64,000 nucleotides of DNA from Lucifuga dentata. Taxonomy: Eukaryota; Chordata; Actinopteri; Ophidiiformes; Bythitidae. This document shows positions 1 to 12,600 of the stretch, one piece after another. Location: assembly GCA_014773175.1 (NCBI GenBank), contig VXCM01000254.1:131600-195599 (forward strand). Direction: 5' to 3'. The notes under the pieces were generated by a model, which saw only the letters and a program-made list of their open reading frames with translations, searched no databases and was not told the origin of the DNA. Numbering within the stretch: the first letter of the stretch is position 1; each line of letters starts with the position of its first letter. A program made the position numbers and the translations under genes.

Positions 1-1346
1 TTTTCACACACTTATGCACACCTTTCTAATTCACACACACACAAAAACACACACAGCACAATACACGTTTCTGGTTGTATCTAGTGTTTTGGACACTCTT
101 CTGTCAGTGTAGAGGAGTGACGTGAATAAGAATCTCTTCTGTTCTAATTGACAAGTATGTAAATAGAGCTGGAGAGCTGGCTAGAGAAGCTAGAGAAAAG
201 TCTTCAGAGGAAACAAATCCACTCGTCATTCCAGATTTTTCCCTTCAGATTCAGAGCAGCTCTGAACTTTCACCCCTTGCATCAGCTCCCTGTGACAGAA
301 AACCGCTGGGTCATTCATCAGGAGAGAGAATACATCTTCATCTACCGCTTCTGCCTCCTAAGAGCACTTCATCTTTAGGAGAAAAAATAAAAGATAAAAG
401 AAACAAATCCTTTGAGGAAGAGGAAATTATTTTTCTTTTATCGCTTGACAGCGTGTGGTGTCATAGACAGCAATAATAAAACAGCTGTTTTGTGAAAAAT
501 GGTCACAAATATGTAGTAATCAGAAAAAAAGTTAACATACACTGACATGTTCATCTTACTGAAATGTAGAATTACAAAGGTTTAGTATTATTATGTTTAC
601 AATAGACACAATCTCCTTCTGTATGAAGGGTCAACAAACCCAATGAATTCATATTAGCCTATTTGACAACATCCTCTTCCTGTTTTACTTCTTATCTGGT
701 AGTACTTTGGCTCCATCTAATGGAGAGTACACACACGTGTAACAATTTCTCTGTTATTCGTAGACTACACACAACCTGCACACTTTTAAAATGGTTAATT
801 TACTTTAGATCAATTGATGGTAAACATAGAAAATATTCAAATGAGATGGAAAACACAAAAATTAGATGAAGGAAATTGACGGACAAATAAGATAAAACTA
901 AAACAACAAGCAAAGACATAACTACTGTGATGTTTTATTAAATCTGGTTATATTTCATTCTTGTCAAAACCACAAGAACACAATGTGCACACATGCATCC
1001 ATGCTTTCTCTGTACTCACTACTTCATCTGTGCAAGGTCATAGGGAGTGGGGGGAGCAAGAGTGAGCATTCATTGGATGAGAGAGGCAGGGTATACAGCT
1101 TGGTGATCTCATCAGTTTTTGAACACTATCAGCTGGAAGATGGACTGTGATCTCAAACAAACTTATTACACCATTGCTAAATGTTTGAACCACCACAAAG
1201 GCCACCAAAACATGGACTTTCTCTAATGGCAAACATTAGTAGTCAAGCTAATTTAATTGTTTTCTAATTAATTATACAGTGTTACAGTTCGTTATCTTTT
1301 TCAAGAAAATAAACAAAGATTTCTGGTGAATAGCAGTGTGTACATG
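1..1346. other. Non-coding sequence upstream of ppm1j
   Basis: I see no supportable gene here. Open frames are short and lack family resemblance or paired splice sites. The sequence is AT-rich and unremarkable apart from a CA-rich start. It is either intergenic or part of a neighbouring transcript outside the window. Confidence 0.5.
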
Positions 1347-2368
1347 CAGTAGCGGAGCCAGACAATTTTCTTAGGGGTGGCCAGGCTGAGACCAGTGTTC
1401 CCTTTGGAGTGGCACCTTCACTGGTGTTTTGTTCATGTTTTTTCTGCTTGTTGCAGTGTTATAGCCAAATATGACCTTTTTCAGTCACTCAGGCATCAAT
1501 GACTGCATAATGATCCCCAACACACCATCAGATGTGTTGTTTAGACAATTCAGCAGAGTTTAGAGGATGCTTTCTATTAAGTAAAATCAGGGTATACTAT
1601 CTAAAAATAGTCTAGTCAGCAGAAATAACAATAATTGATTACCCTCTTTGAAAGAAATGTAAGAAAAACTTGAAGCAAAAAAGAAAATGGGAATTTCTGA
1701 ATATATATTNCTTTGAAAGAAATGTAAGAAAAACTTGAAGCAAAAAAGAAAATGGGAATTTCTGAATATATATTACATTTGCACTGTGCACTGCAAAAAC
1801 CTTTGTGTCACTTCTGAAACTTGTAAAACTAGCCTGAAGCCGTGAGCACACATGAAGCTGCAGCTCAGCTACTGTCTATCTGCACACGGCTGAGCTCCAT
1901 GCTTAACTAGCTCAGCTGGGAGCGTCACATGTGCACACACAGCTTAAGATGGTCTTGTGCAAGGCATGGAAAACCTCGCTAACTAACTTTGCTATTTTCA
2001 CACATTGCATACTCTAATCTAAATTTCATTTCATGAAACAATTAAAACAGGTCAATAAATTAAGTCAATAAACATCTAGTTTTATAAATGTACTTGTAGT
2101 TGTCTCCTCAGTTTGCTGAAAGCTGGGCTGCCTGTGATGAACTGGCTGTGTAGAAGGGAGAGAGGAGGGGCAACAGAGCACATGATGTGTGTGCTCAGCT
2201 ATATTGAGTCCTGAATGTGGCGGCGGCAGGACAGAAATGGTTCCGCGCAATAATAAATATTCAAATAAAGTAAAAAATGAGTGATCTGTGTGTGGTGGCC
2301 ACTGGGGTGGCCAGGCTTTTGTCTATGTAGCCATGGCCACCATGGGCCACCCGCTGGCTCCACCACTG
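1347..2368. mobile_element. Non-autonomous DNA transposon remnant (hAT-like ends)
   Basis: The left end reads CAGTAGCGGAGCCAG and the right end, on the other strand, reads CAGTGGTGGAGCCAG. Both are followed by GGGTGG-type and GTGGCCA-type motifs, so the ends are diverged terminal inverted repeats. GTACAT occurs just outside both ends and may be part of a target-site duplication, but the register is not exact. No transposase frame is present. A CAGTGGCGGAGCC-type terminus is common in fish hAT-type elements; the family assignment is inference. The element contains a 64 bp false duplication around the N at 1710. Confidence 0.55.
1646..1774. repeat. Exact 64 bp duplication around a single N (assembly join)
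   Basis: Positions 1646-1709 and 1711-1774 are identical and separated only by N at 1710. The same architecture occurs at 48284-48410 and 61359-61487. An unmerged contig overlap is the simplest reading; it is not a biological tandem repeat. Confidence 0.9.
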
Positions 2369-3611
2369 CTAGTACATAATACCATCAGTAGGATGGGATG
2401 CACATACCAAAGTATAGAAGTAGCCTATGACATTTCTAAGTATTTTTTATGATTATGTAGATCAAACCCCTATGAGGCATGTTTTATCTCACATTATTAT
2501 TATCATATATGCTGCATCATCTTTTATATAGTCCTCGTTTATCAAATAGCAATGTGTCTGTCAAGTGACTGTCACATGGACAAAGTTATTCATAAATAGC
2601 ATGAATTCTTGGTCTGATAATTACAAAATTTTCTGAAAAATAAAATGTGGATGATTCTATGCTCCAAAGTTTGCACCGCGTGGCATAGACATACAAAAAA
2701 ATCAGTACTGTAGTTGCACAGTGAATAAAATGATCAGTGTACAGTATAGTTAGCGGCATTCTGAACTTGTGTTAGTTTTAGTTAGTCATTCTTGAAAGAC
2801 AACCTTCTATCCCTAAAAGAAAACCATCTTTTAGTAATCTGACATTACATTATCATCTTGAGGTACAAATTTCCTCACCATCAAAAATCAAAAGACAGGA
2901 TCATCACTGAGACGAATTCTTCAATTATGTAACTCTAGGTCAAACTTACACAGATAAATAACTATTGGGGCTTTAAAATCCAAATATTTAGCTTTCCAGA
3001 AAATTAAACGTTGTAAACTGAGCTTTCCAAACTCATGGGAGTAAAGACTGAATTCTGTTGTGGGGAGTTCTTGTTTTTGTTTTAATGACCTTTATAATAA
3101 TATAAATCCTTTGGTACTTACAGTAGCCTGTTTTTGCTATAGTGTGACAAATTTATAGGCTATGACAGTATATATATATATATATACATATTCTTCTTCT
3201 TCTTCTTCTTCTTCTTATTATTATTATTATTATCTGGTCCAATTCCTATTTTATTAAAAATGCTGGCTTTCCTGATGAGGTAAAAGTGAGCCTAGTCAGG
3301 CTCATAGCTGCAGATCTCTTTAATTATTTGAAGATTTATGGATTTACGGTAATTCTGTCTGGTTGCACATCCCTGCGAAGCCCTGCCTTCTGAGAGGGAT
3401 GCAGCCTCCTGTGAGCTCACAGCCCAATACGCAGCGAGGAGGTTTTTCTGCGTGGAAGAGGGAAACACTGCCTGCCTGTGTGCAGCTGTCTGTCACATGG
3501 CTCCAGCAGCAAATATCGCTTCCTGAAATGATCTTTGTCGTTGGCTGTTTTTTCTTTCTAACGTAGCATCGCATCGCATTTTCGCTTTCAGACCAGATTT
3601 CTCCTCCAGCG
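2369..3611. other. ppm1j upstream region with microsatellites
   Basis: No gene is supportable before the ppm1j ATG. A compound microsatellite of TA, then TTC, then TTA units lies at about 3169-3233. The last 250 bases become more GC-rich and probably hold the ppm1j promoter and 5' UTR. A CTTTCAG acceptor-like site about 20 bases before the ATG leaves open a 5' UTR intron. Confidence 0.45.
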
Positions 3612-6600
3612 ATGATAAGCAAAGTTAAAAACGCGATGTCCACTCTGGTGGGAGGAGGACACCACCACCACAACCATCACTCAGGTAGCGGCCAGCCGTG
3701 CGCACCGGACAGCCTGCCGCCGCGCTTCCCCTACGGTCGGCCGGATTTCTTGGACCTCACCCCGGAGCTCCTGCAGTACTCCACCGAGCACGCATCACGG
3801 CCGGTGCTCATGTTAAAGAGAGGCAGCAGGCTTCCGTGGAGGACGGGATACGCAGAGTGAGTGGTTCAAACACACGCCATTCATTAATGGATTAAAAAAA
3901 NTAAAAAAAAAAAAAAAAATCACGTAGATGGTGTGTTTTGTGTTTGGTTTATGAGTATCAGGCCTGTGGAGTGTTTGTGTTGCAGCAGCCTCCGTCTGCA
4001 CTGCAGCAGACAACATGGCCTTTACTGCTGTACAGTATCCACGATTCGTGTGTCCTAACAGACAAAAAGCTCCCCATCACACACCGACAACACCGTGACA
4101 TTGTTGTGTTCATTGATCATTGCAGGCTACAGCTTCTGCCTCAGTTTAGAGAAGTAAAAACAGGAAATGTGGTTTACCTGGAATTTAAATGCATCATTTC
4201 CTCTTGGTCACAGGCTGCTACTACTGTTTATTGCCCTTAGTATGTAAAATGTCTTAAAATAGAAGCAAATGTCCATTAGAAGTTTTCACAAACCAATTTA
4301 ATGTCTTTAAGCCTCATTTTGTCTTTCATTTGTCACCTTAAAAGCTGCAATGTAACAAATCCGTACTCGACAAGATAACACGTTTTTGGCTTCAAAAGCA
4401 TTTGTGTCAGTTTCTCCTTTGAGGAGTCACACAAAAGCTGGATCATATGATAATCAAGATTTGAGGAATTTTCTGGAAACGAACACTTTATACAGATTTT
4501 TTTTTTTTTTAAATCTGTTATTACTGATATAGTTTTATATATTTTTCTATAATTTTCCCCCAGATAGTTTTGTTTAGGTTTCCAGTAAATTACAAAAAAT
4601 AGTCTACAATCAACTGTCGAGCTGTGACTTTAAAGGGTTAAATTGGTTGTTTTGTCTGACCAACTGTCCCCAAACCAACACTTTTCACATACAGTAATAT
4701 GAATATAAAGGATTCAGCAAATCCTCACATTGTAGAATCTAGGAACAGTGGATAGTTGGAGCTTTGACAAGATAGATTTTAGTTACTTAATGGATTAGGA
4801 TTCATATATTGATATTTAAAAAAAAAAATACAGATTGTAGCCTGTGACTTTTGTGTCTGGCTGGCTGTATCTCTTTTTCACACACCTACAAAAAGCATGA
4901 AGAGTGCCAACATCAGCAGCAGTGTGTCTGTGGTTTTAACTGGTGAGTACAACTTTATGTAAGCAGTCTTCATGAAAAGCTGTTACGAAGTAGTGACCAC
5001 TCACATATAACTCTGACTCATACTCTCAGCTGCAGAACCTCATTCCAGTTGCCCTGGCTTTGCTCCAACTACAGTGCCAAAAGCAAACAAGGCTGTGAAA
5101 AATATCTTCATATTTATGCCCTTGATCTTTCATTCAAAATTTTAACAAAAATATAACCTTTAATTAAAGGAAAATAGTTGAAAGGAAAAAGAAATTCTTA
5201 TCATGAAACAAATATTTTTTTCAGTTGGCCTGGAAGAGGACATGTGTCTATATTGACCCCACGCACAGTGAGGAGGATGGTTCCAGTTGCCAAAGAATCT
5301 CCAATCTCTGTGATCCAAGGATCACAGCTGGAGAATTGCAGATGTTAGTTAGCTCTTGGAGTCAGAAAATTAGAAAGTCTCCAAAACTATGATCAGATGC
5401 CACCAGGCTGTTTGAGAAAAATAGCTGTTTCATGATAAGAATTTATTTTTCCTTTCAATTATTTTACTTGAATTAAAGGTTATATTTGCGTTAATATTTT
5501 GAATGAAAGATCAAGAAAGTAAAAACAGACTTTTTTTTCACAGCCCATTTTACTTTTATTTACCAAGGTTGCCTATATGTGTGGAGGGCACTATATGTTA
5601 GTGTAATACACACCTGCAGCAGTCTGGCAGGTACAAATGATGCAGCACCTGCCAAAGTAACTTCATTCACACTCTTAGATAGAATGTGCTGTTTGGGCAG
5701 CTCTCACAGAGGAATAACAGACAGTCAGATGTTCCACTCTCTCAGAGGAGGATAGGAAAGGCTGCATCGCTCCGGTGCTGAACTATGAGGGTTGTACCAT
5801 TGCAGTCCACCCCAGTCTGTCCTCCTGGACCCAACATGGAAGTAGAAAAAGGCTGAGTCATGCACAGAGTCCCAAGGGGACAGAGAAGAGGTTTGTGACA
5901 AGGAAGCTGGACACCTTTCTCACAAGACTGAATGAAAGGTCAAATGGGGATAAAAGGAAGGCTGACTTATTGTTTGGGGATATGCACTGTCATCATTGCT
6001 GCCATCTGCATTCTGTAGCAAATTACTTTGATGTAAGCCGCTGAAATATGATGACAGTATTAGATGTGCTGTTTACATTATGGTCTAATTGACCGATCTG
6101 CACCGACTGTCAGCGTTCATTTAACTGAGAGAGGGTAAGAATCAGCACTGTGCCTTCCTACAAGTACACACATGTAACAGTTAATGCACACATTAGGTAA
6201 TTAAGCGATTACAATTTGAATTTGAATTTCCCTGAAAATCAGCATTTAATACCAGAACATTTACTGTCCAATATCAAATATTTACTTGGTCCTGTATCAA
6301 AAATGCCACAGGGATGCCAAATCCTTAGTGTTATCAGCCTTAAAGTTGCATGTAGGAAATGTGGTGTTGATTCTAGAGTTGCAACATTAATTTGGAGTTG
6401 ATAAATGTTATTTATTTACTCATACAGCTGGTATGGTTCTGGGGTAGCTATTCAAAGCTACCAGCAGTGTTAAATTAAGTTTATTCTCAGTCATCCAGGA
6501 CATCAGATATCTCATAGTAGTATTTCAAGGCAACTGGACTTGTTTAGTCTTGAAGACGTTTCACCATTCATCATAGCTTCTTCTGTTCTGACTCAGATGT

Positions 6601-9600
6601 GTGTCTCTAAGAGATTCCTACATGATGCCATGTGACTCCGACACTCACACAATCCTCATGTGAATCAAATGGTCTCCTGGCCTAAGGTGTGAATGACTCT
6701 CAGAGGATGAGCAAGCAGCAAGTCTAGTTGCCTTGAACTATTATGGCTAGATGAACTGGTAGTAACACCGATGCTTCGATATAGGGGGTAATGTGGTTTA
6801 TCACCTTCAGAGAGCAAGATTTATGTTCTGCATCTCTATTGGAGCATCTAGGAGTTAAATTAAGTGCTGTTTGTTCCCCTTGTGCAGTAAAAAGAATGAG
6901 AACAATGATGGTGTTACAGTGTAGGTGGATGCTGTCCAGTTGGAGGCGTCCCTGCTGGCTTTGATTCTGGCTCTGTGCTACTTCTCCAATTTGATGATGC
7001 TTAATTCGTGCTTGCATTCAGTCTTTCTGGTGGTGATGAGGATTTATTGTCATCGTTGGGTTCTCTTGGCTTTGCATCACATTGACGAAAGTTTTTCTTT
7101 ATGGATTAATGTACGCAGCATTAGTGTACGACGTTGTTATATAGTAGTACAGCTCAGGAGTAAAGGTTTGCAGCCACATTTCTGCCCCAGACGTTAGACC
7201 CATACATGGGGTCAAATTCCATAGTGAATTTTGAGCCTGAAATCAATTTTAGCCTTGTGCAGGTTTACATTACAGAAAATGATTCTAATTGTTGCTGTAA
7301 TGCTGCTGTACTGTGTGTCAGCATCCACGTTTGAGTGCACTTACTGTAAGCCGCTCAGAGTCAAATGGTTTTTTAATATTTAGCACTGAGACTGTGAAAG
7401 AGAGCTTCAGGAGCAAAGGATCAGGCTAGATAAATAAAAAAGTAGAAAGAAAGAAAGAAAGAAAGAAAGAATTGTTTCAGGCTAAACAATTTCAGGAAGA
7501 TTTCCATGATTTGAATTTTTTAAAGCAAATATAACAAAGAAATTACAAAAAAAAAAAAAAAANAAAAAAAAAAAAAAAAGATTAAAAAAAAAAGATACAG
7601 CAAACACATTATTTTTCATTCATGGGATAGTATTATAATATACCGTATAATAGCATTGATTTAATTTAAAAATCAGTGCATTAAATGATTGAAATTTTAA
7701 TCATCTTTTAACTGACACTTGAACAAGAATCACAGGATATAGACTTCAATCAAATACATTAATGTGTTTAATGAATATGATGTTAAATTACTTACACACA
7801 GTCAGAACAGTTGTGTCATACTATATAATAAACATGCAAAATACTTTATTTAGGACACAAGTTATTTCATTAAAGTACAGTGATTAGATGTGTTGAGGTG
7901 ACAGCCTGATAATTTTCTTTTAATCATAATATAGATATGTACTGTAGATAAAGTGAAACGGTAAATCAGGCTGAAGGTTTCGTATAAATTCTGAAAATTT
8001 TCCAATTTTTTTACATGTGAATTTGGTCATGTATCTCATTACAATGAATCTTAATTTGATTATTAAATAAATCAATAATCAAATGAATGTTGGTCATGTC
8101 ACTGAGCCCTTGTTCGTACTTTTTAAAGTTCACATACTTACAGTAATGAAAAACGTTTTGTGTCCAACACCAGACAAGTTACTGTAGTACTGCTGATTTG
8201 TTTTTATCAGATTTTTCCTGATTTTTCATTTTTTGCCATGACACCATGAGCTGCAAACATGACGTGCAGTAATCATCTTCCTGTAAAGGAACATAGACAA
8301 TAAAGTGTGCATGATAGAGATGGCGATATCTGGTCTATTTGTCCATCCGTTAGCTAATGCAGCATCATTAACAGAAACCTGCAGCATCATTTAGCAGAAA
8401 CCTGGGCTGACCCTTTCTTACATTTGTCAGTGTAATGATTAAAGATGTGAGATGCAGGCGCAGAAGATACCAGGCTACTGAAGCAAGTATACACTTGGAA
8501 ATTCTTTACTGACCACCGATTATGTAAAATATATATCATCAGCAAAGGATGAACATACTGCACACACACGCAGACACATACACACACACACAGATCACAC
8601 CTTTTACAGCTTACATGGATATTTTAGAGGATAAACTTGTGACAGCAAATGACTAACACATCTAAACTAAGTATTTCAGTGTGATTCCACAGGATTTGTT
8701 AGACATGAAATGAAGTGAAATACTTCTTAACATACAGACAGCTGTGTTATATTTGTGGCTTTATAAGGCCCAGTAGCTGAAATTAGAGAATTAACTTCAA
8801 CTGTGAACTTCCTCTTTTGAACTGCCCTTGCAAAATATTGTTGCGGCAAACAGAGAAACATGGGTTTCAGTCAATGTGGCCACTGTTTTTTAAGTCACAA
8901 GTTGCTGAAACATATGACTGAAACACGGTTTATTATTGGAAGGCTTGAGGTTTGTTGATTAGAGCCACATCTTCTCACACATCTCACATTATGGTCTGTT
9001 ACAGATCATTGAGCATGTGATAACTTTCAAAGTTTAGAATAACCGCTGATTCTTTTGAACTGCTGAATGATGCAGAACAGTTTATTACACTGCAAAAAAC
9101 AAAACACAATAAAGAAAAAACTCCCAACAACAAAAATAATTTGAATGAGAGGAAGGTCATTTCACATGCTCCCAGTTACAGTTTTAATTTCACGTTTCAT
9201 GGTTGTAATGTAATTGAGAGCATAATGAATTAAGGCAGGATAAGGTGATTATACGAGTATGAGATGTTATTTAAGAACTTTATTAAATAGGTTGATTAGA
9301 ATTAAAATAGGCTGAATTGAGTAACAAAGAAAGTCATTAAGCCTAAACTGCATATGTTAACTTCAGATTTTAAAACCCAATTCTAGAATAAATAACATGT
9401 TAAGGTGGACTTTTAGCCTAACATAAACCTTCAATGTTGATACAAAAGCATATCCCTACAATATCAACGACACAATGGTAAATAAGTTGATTACAATAAA
9501 AAATGTAGGAACAAAGAAAATAACACCATAAGTATGTGTTAGCTTCACATTTTTAGACCAAATTCTTGATTAAATTACATGTTAATGCAGACTTTTAGTC

Positions 9601-12600
9601 CAACATAGATCCTCATTGTTGATAGAACAACATGTGCCTCCAATACCAACAGATAATATCTGTTGGTATTGGAGGCACTGATCTGGATCTGTAAAGGCTT
9701 CCTGAGCCTTTACAGATCCAGATCAGTCCACAACCTCTAGTTGTAACAAATAGAGTCAAAAAGACTGCTGGCAGAACTCTGTGGATTTGCTGTGATCATA
9801 TTCCAGTATTGATGAAAAGTTGTTTCTCAGTGGCCATGCATTCAGATCTCTGACAACATTGGTGGAAATTTTAGATGGGACCTGGGAACTTTAAATTCTT
9901 TCCTGTCATTAGCGCTGATGCTGGCAGTGTGGAGCAGGATGCAGTGGTGCTAGTCCACAGCTTTCAGCTGATTAGAGCTGAAAAAGCTTTTATAATCCAG
10001 ACTTTGGCAGCAGCTGAATTTTGTGCCTCATATTTTTGCTGTCATATATATTTCCTGAAATGACTGAATCAGTTGAACTTTTTTTGGAATGATGGGTCAA
10101 AAATCTTGCTTTGATGAGATTTTTTTAAAGGATGGTTTCAATGCCAGGACATGATTATTGAGTTTAACACAATCAGAAGAGTTTTACCTGACCCCCTCCC
10201 ACCCCACATACAAAACCTAGATAAATATATGAGACTGTATCATTTTATTTGTACCTTATTATATGTGGGAGACTCTAAAGTCAAAGTAATTTAGTCTAAT
10301 CATTTTTGGTGATACAGTCGTTAGTTGTTTGGATAGTAAAGTTTTATTACTATTTGAAGTATCGTGGAGAAAAAGCCGCTTGCCTGCAGTCTTTACATCA
10401 CTGTGGTGCACTGAGGCCTCTACTGAATGCTGCAGCAGCACAGCAGGATAGCTGATGCTGCTCGACTATGAAAAAGTGCATTACTCTAAAACCATTATCC
10501 TACACAGACATCAGCTCATAATACAAACACTTAATCCTCCTACAGGTTCCCTCCAGTGCTTTCTGTCTTTTTCTCCCTCTCCATCTCTCTCTGTCTTTCC
10601 GACTGCTATTATATTTTCATACAGTGTGGTTAGAGAATGGAGAGCAAACATTATAAATCATCTGACTCCAGCCTCACCCTTCTTCCTCACCTCTTTCTCT
10701 GGACAGGGTGATCAATGCAGGGAAGAGCATGCTGAATGAGGACCAGGCTTCCTGTGAGAAACTATACGTGAAGAAGCCCAGCAGCAAACACCGAAACTCC
10801 ACTCTGCTGGAGGACAACGGGGTGAGCAAGGAGCAAACCACCCAAACATTAGGAGGAATCGGGGAATGAGGGGTGAAATGTCCGGCCAAAAGCTGGCACC
10901 TCCAATAAATAATCTGTGATTATGTCCTGCATGGAAATGTCAGTGAAGGATATTTTTGCAATTTGTGTTATGTCTATTGGCTATTTTCACTGGAGGAGAA
11001 CATAATGTAGTTTGGGCGGCAGCAGTGCACTTAAATTATAAAAGCTTCACATCATTTGTTCATGCATTGTAGTCATCTGATACCCAAGAGTGGTGTATTC
11101 TTATCCTGTTTACTATTGATTGATTCACTTTGTTAGTTCTAATTCCCCTCCAAACCTTACAGGACATCTCATATTTCACTATCATTCATGTGACTCATAT
11201 AAAAAAAAAAAAAAAGNAAAAAAAAAAAAAAAGTTCTTGTGCTTGAAAAAAGGTCTGGCACAAACATTTGTTTTGTCAAACGCATAACTTTCATCCAGAA
11301 TCATTCAGCCTTAGCTTTGTATTAAAGCAGATTTATTAAGTAAAGACTTACAAGTCAAGGTAAGGCTGCAGATATGACCCACAAAGAAGATTTTTGCTCC
11401 AACTCCGCTATTTAAATCTCTTCTTAAGCTGTATTTAGTGTTTTGTTTGTTTTTTCTTGCAGTATGAATTTCATGCTTGCACCACAGGTTCTCCATGTAG
11501 AATAGTTGATCTGATTAGAGTGACGTATGAGAAAAAACAGATTATGCTGAAAATGCAATAACATCATAAAGCTTTCAGTTCATATTACTGCACCCAGATT
11601 AATGGATGAACACAACATGTTATTTTAATACATACTTTATATAATACACAGTAATATATGATTATGGTTGGACATTAGGCATTAGTCTCATGTCTCACTC
11701 GGTCCATGAAGCAGAGGATATCTAATGACTAGACTCTCTGTGACTTTGTCTTTTAATCTTCCTAAATATATTTACACTGCAGACTGATCAATATGTCTGT
11801 TTCAGGTCCACTGATCTTAAATGAACTGTACATACACACACTGTACATGCCTCCATTTGGTGTAAATAAATTACATCATCATTAGTCGTACCCCTCCCCC
11901 ACTCTTGTCTAGTGTGAGAGGGGCAGGCAGATGTCTTGTGCCCATTCGTCTGTTAATTGTTCAGCCATCTCGGCTCGTAAACAGACATAAAGATGTTTTA
12001 TGACAGTTACGTCATGTCAAAGCAGTAACGCCATCTGATGAGGTGATTTTTCTTTTTCCATCACATGTAGTTTCATATCAGCATTACAGAACATTTGATT
12101 TACTGTATATGTTAATATATTTTTTTACATAAATAACACAGTATTTTTTGTTACTTTGGACTTGTGCATTGCCATTACATATACCGTGCAAATGTCCAAA
12201 ACACCCTCAATTTGTTTTATATACATTTTGTCTTAGATGTTTATTCTTTATCAATTTGAAGTACTTTTTTTTAACAAAGATATTTTTGTTGTCTTCACTT
12301 TGCACATTTTTTGACATATCTCTAAAACCTTTGTACAGTACTGTGTCATTATGACAGGTAAATCTCATAATAAAATCATATCTACATCATGCTAGTCCAG
12401 CTTTACTTCAAGTCTAGCTACACAGAAAAAATAACTTAATGTTTGCTATTAAAATGTATCATGAAGTCACCAACTAGGCAGTCCTAGAGCTCATTGTTAT
12501 TAAAATCTCAGGTGAGATTTTGTACAGCATCAATAACCATGTGAACCATTATTATTTGTATTGCTGCAAGCAGTAAGACAGGCCTATATTTTCTGTTATG

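Noticed and set aside
1646..1774. Genuine tandem repeat
   Set aside because: Copies are identical, separated by one N, and match the length seen at two other N sites, so an assembly overlap is more likely.
3344..3673. 109-codon minus-strand frame overlapping ppm1j exon 1
   Set aside because: Shadow of the GC-richer first exon; no family resemblance.
5775..6044. 89-codon frame in ppm1j intron 1
   Set aside because: No recognisable motif, no splice context, and a length expected by chance in this much sequence.
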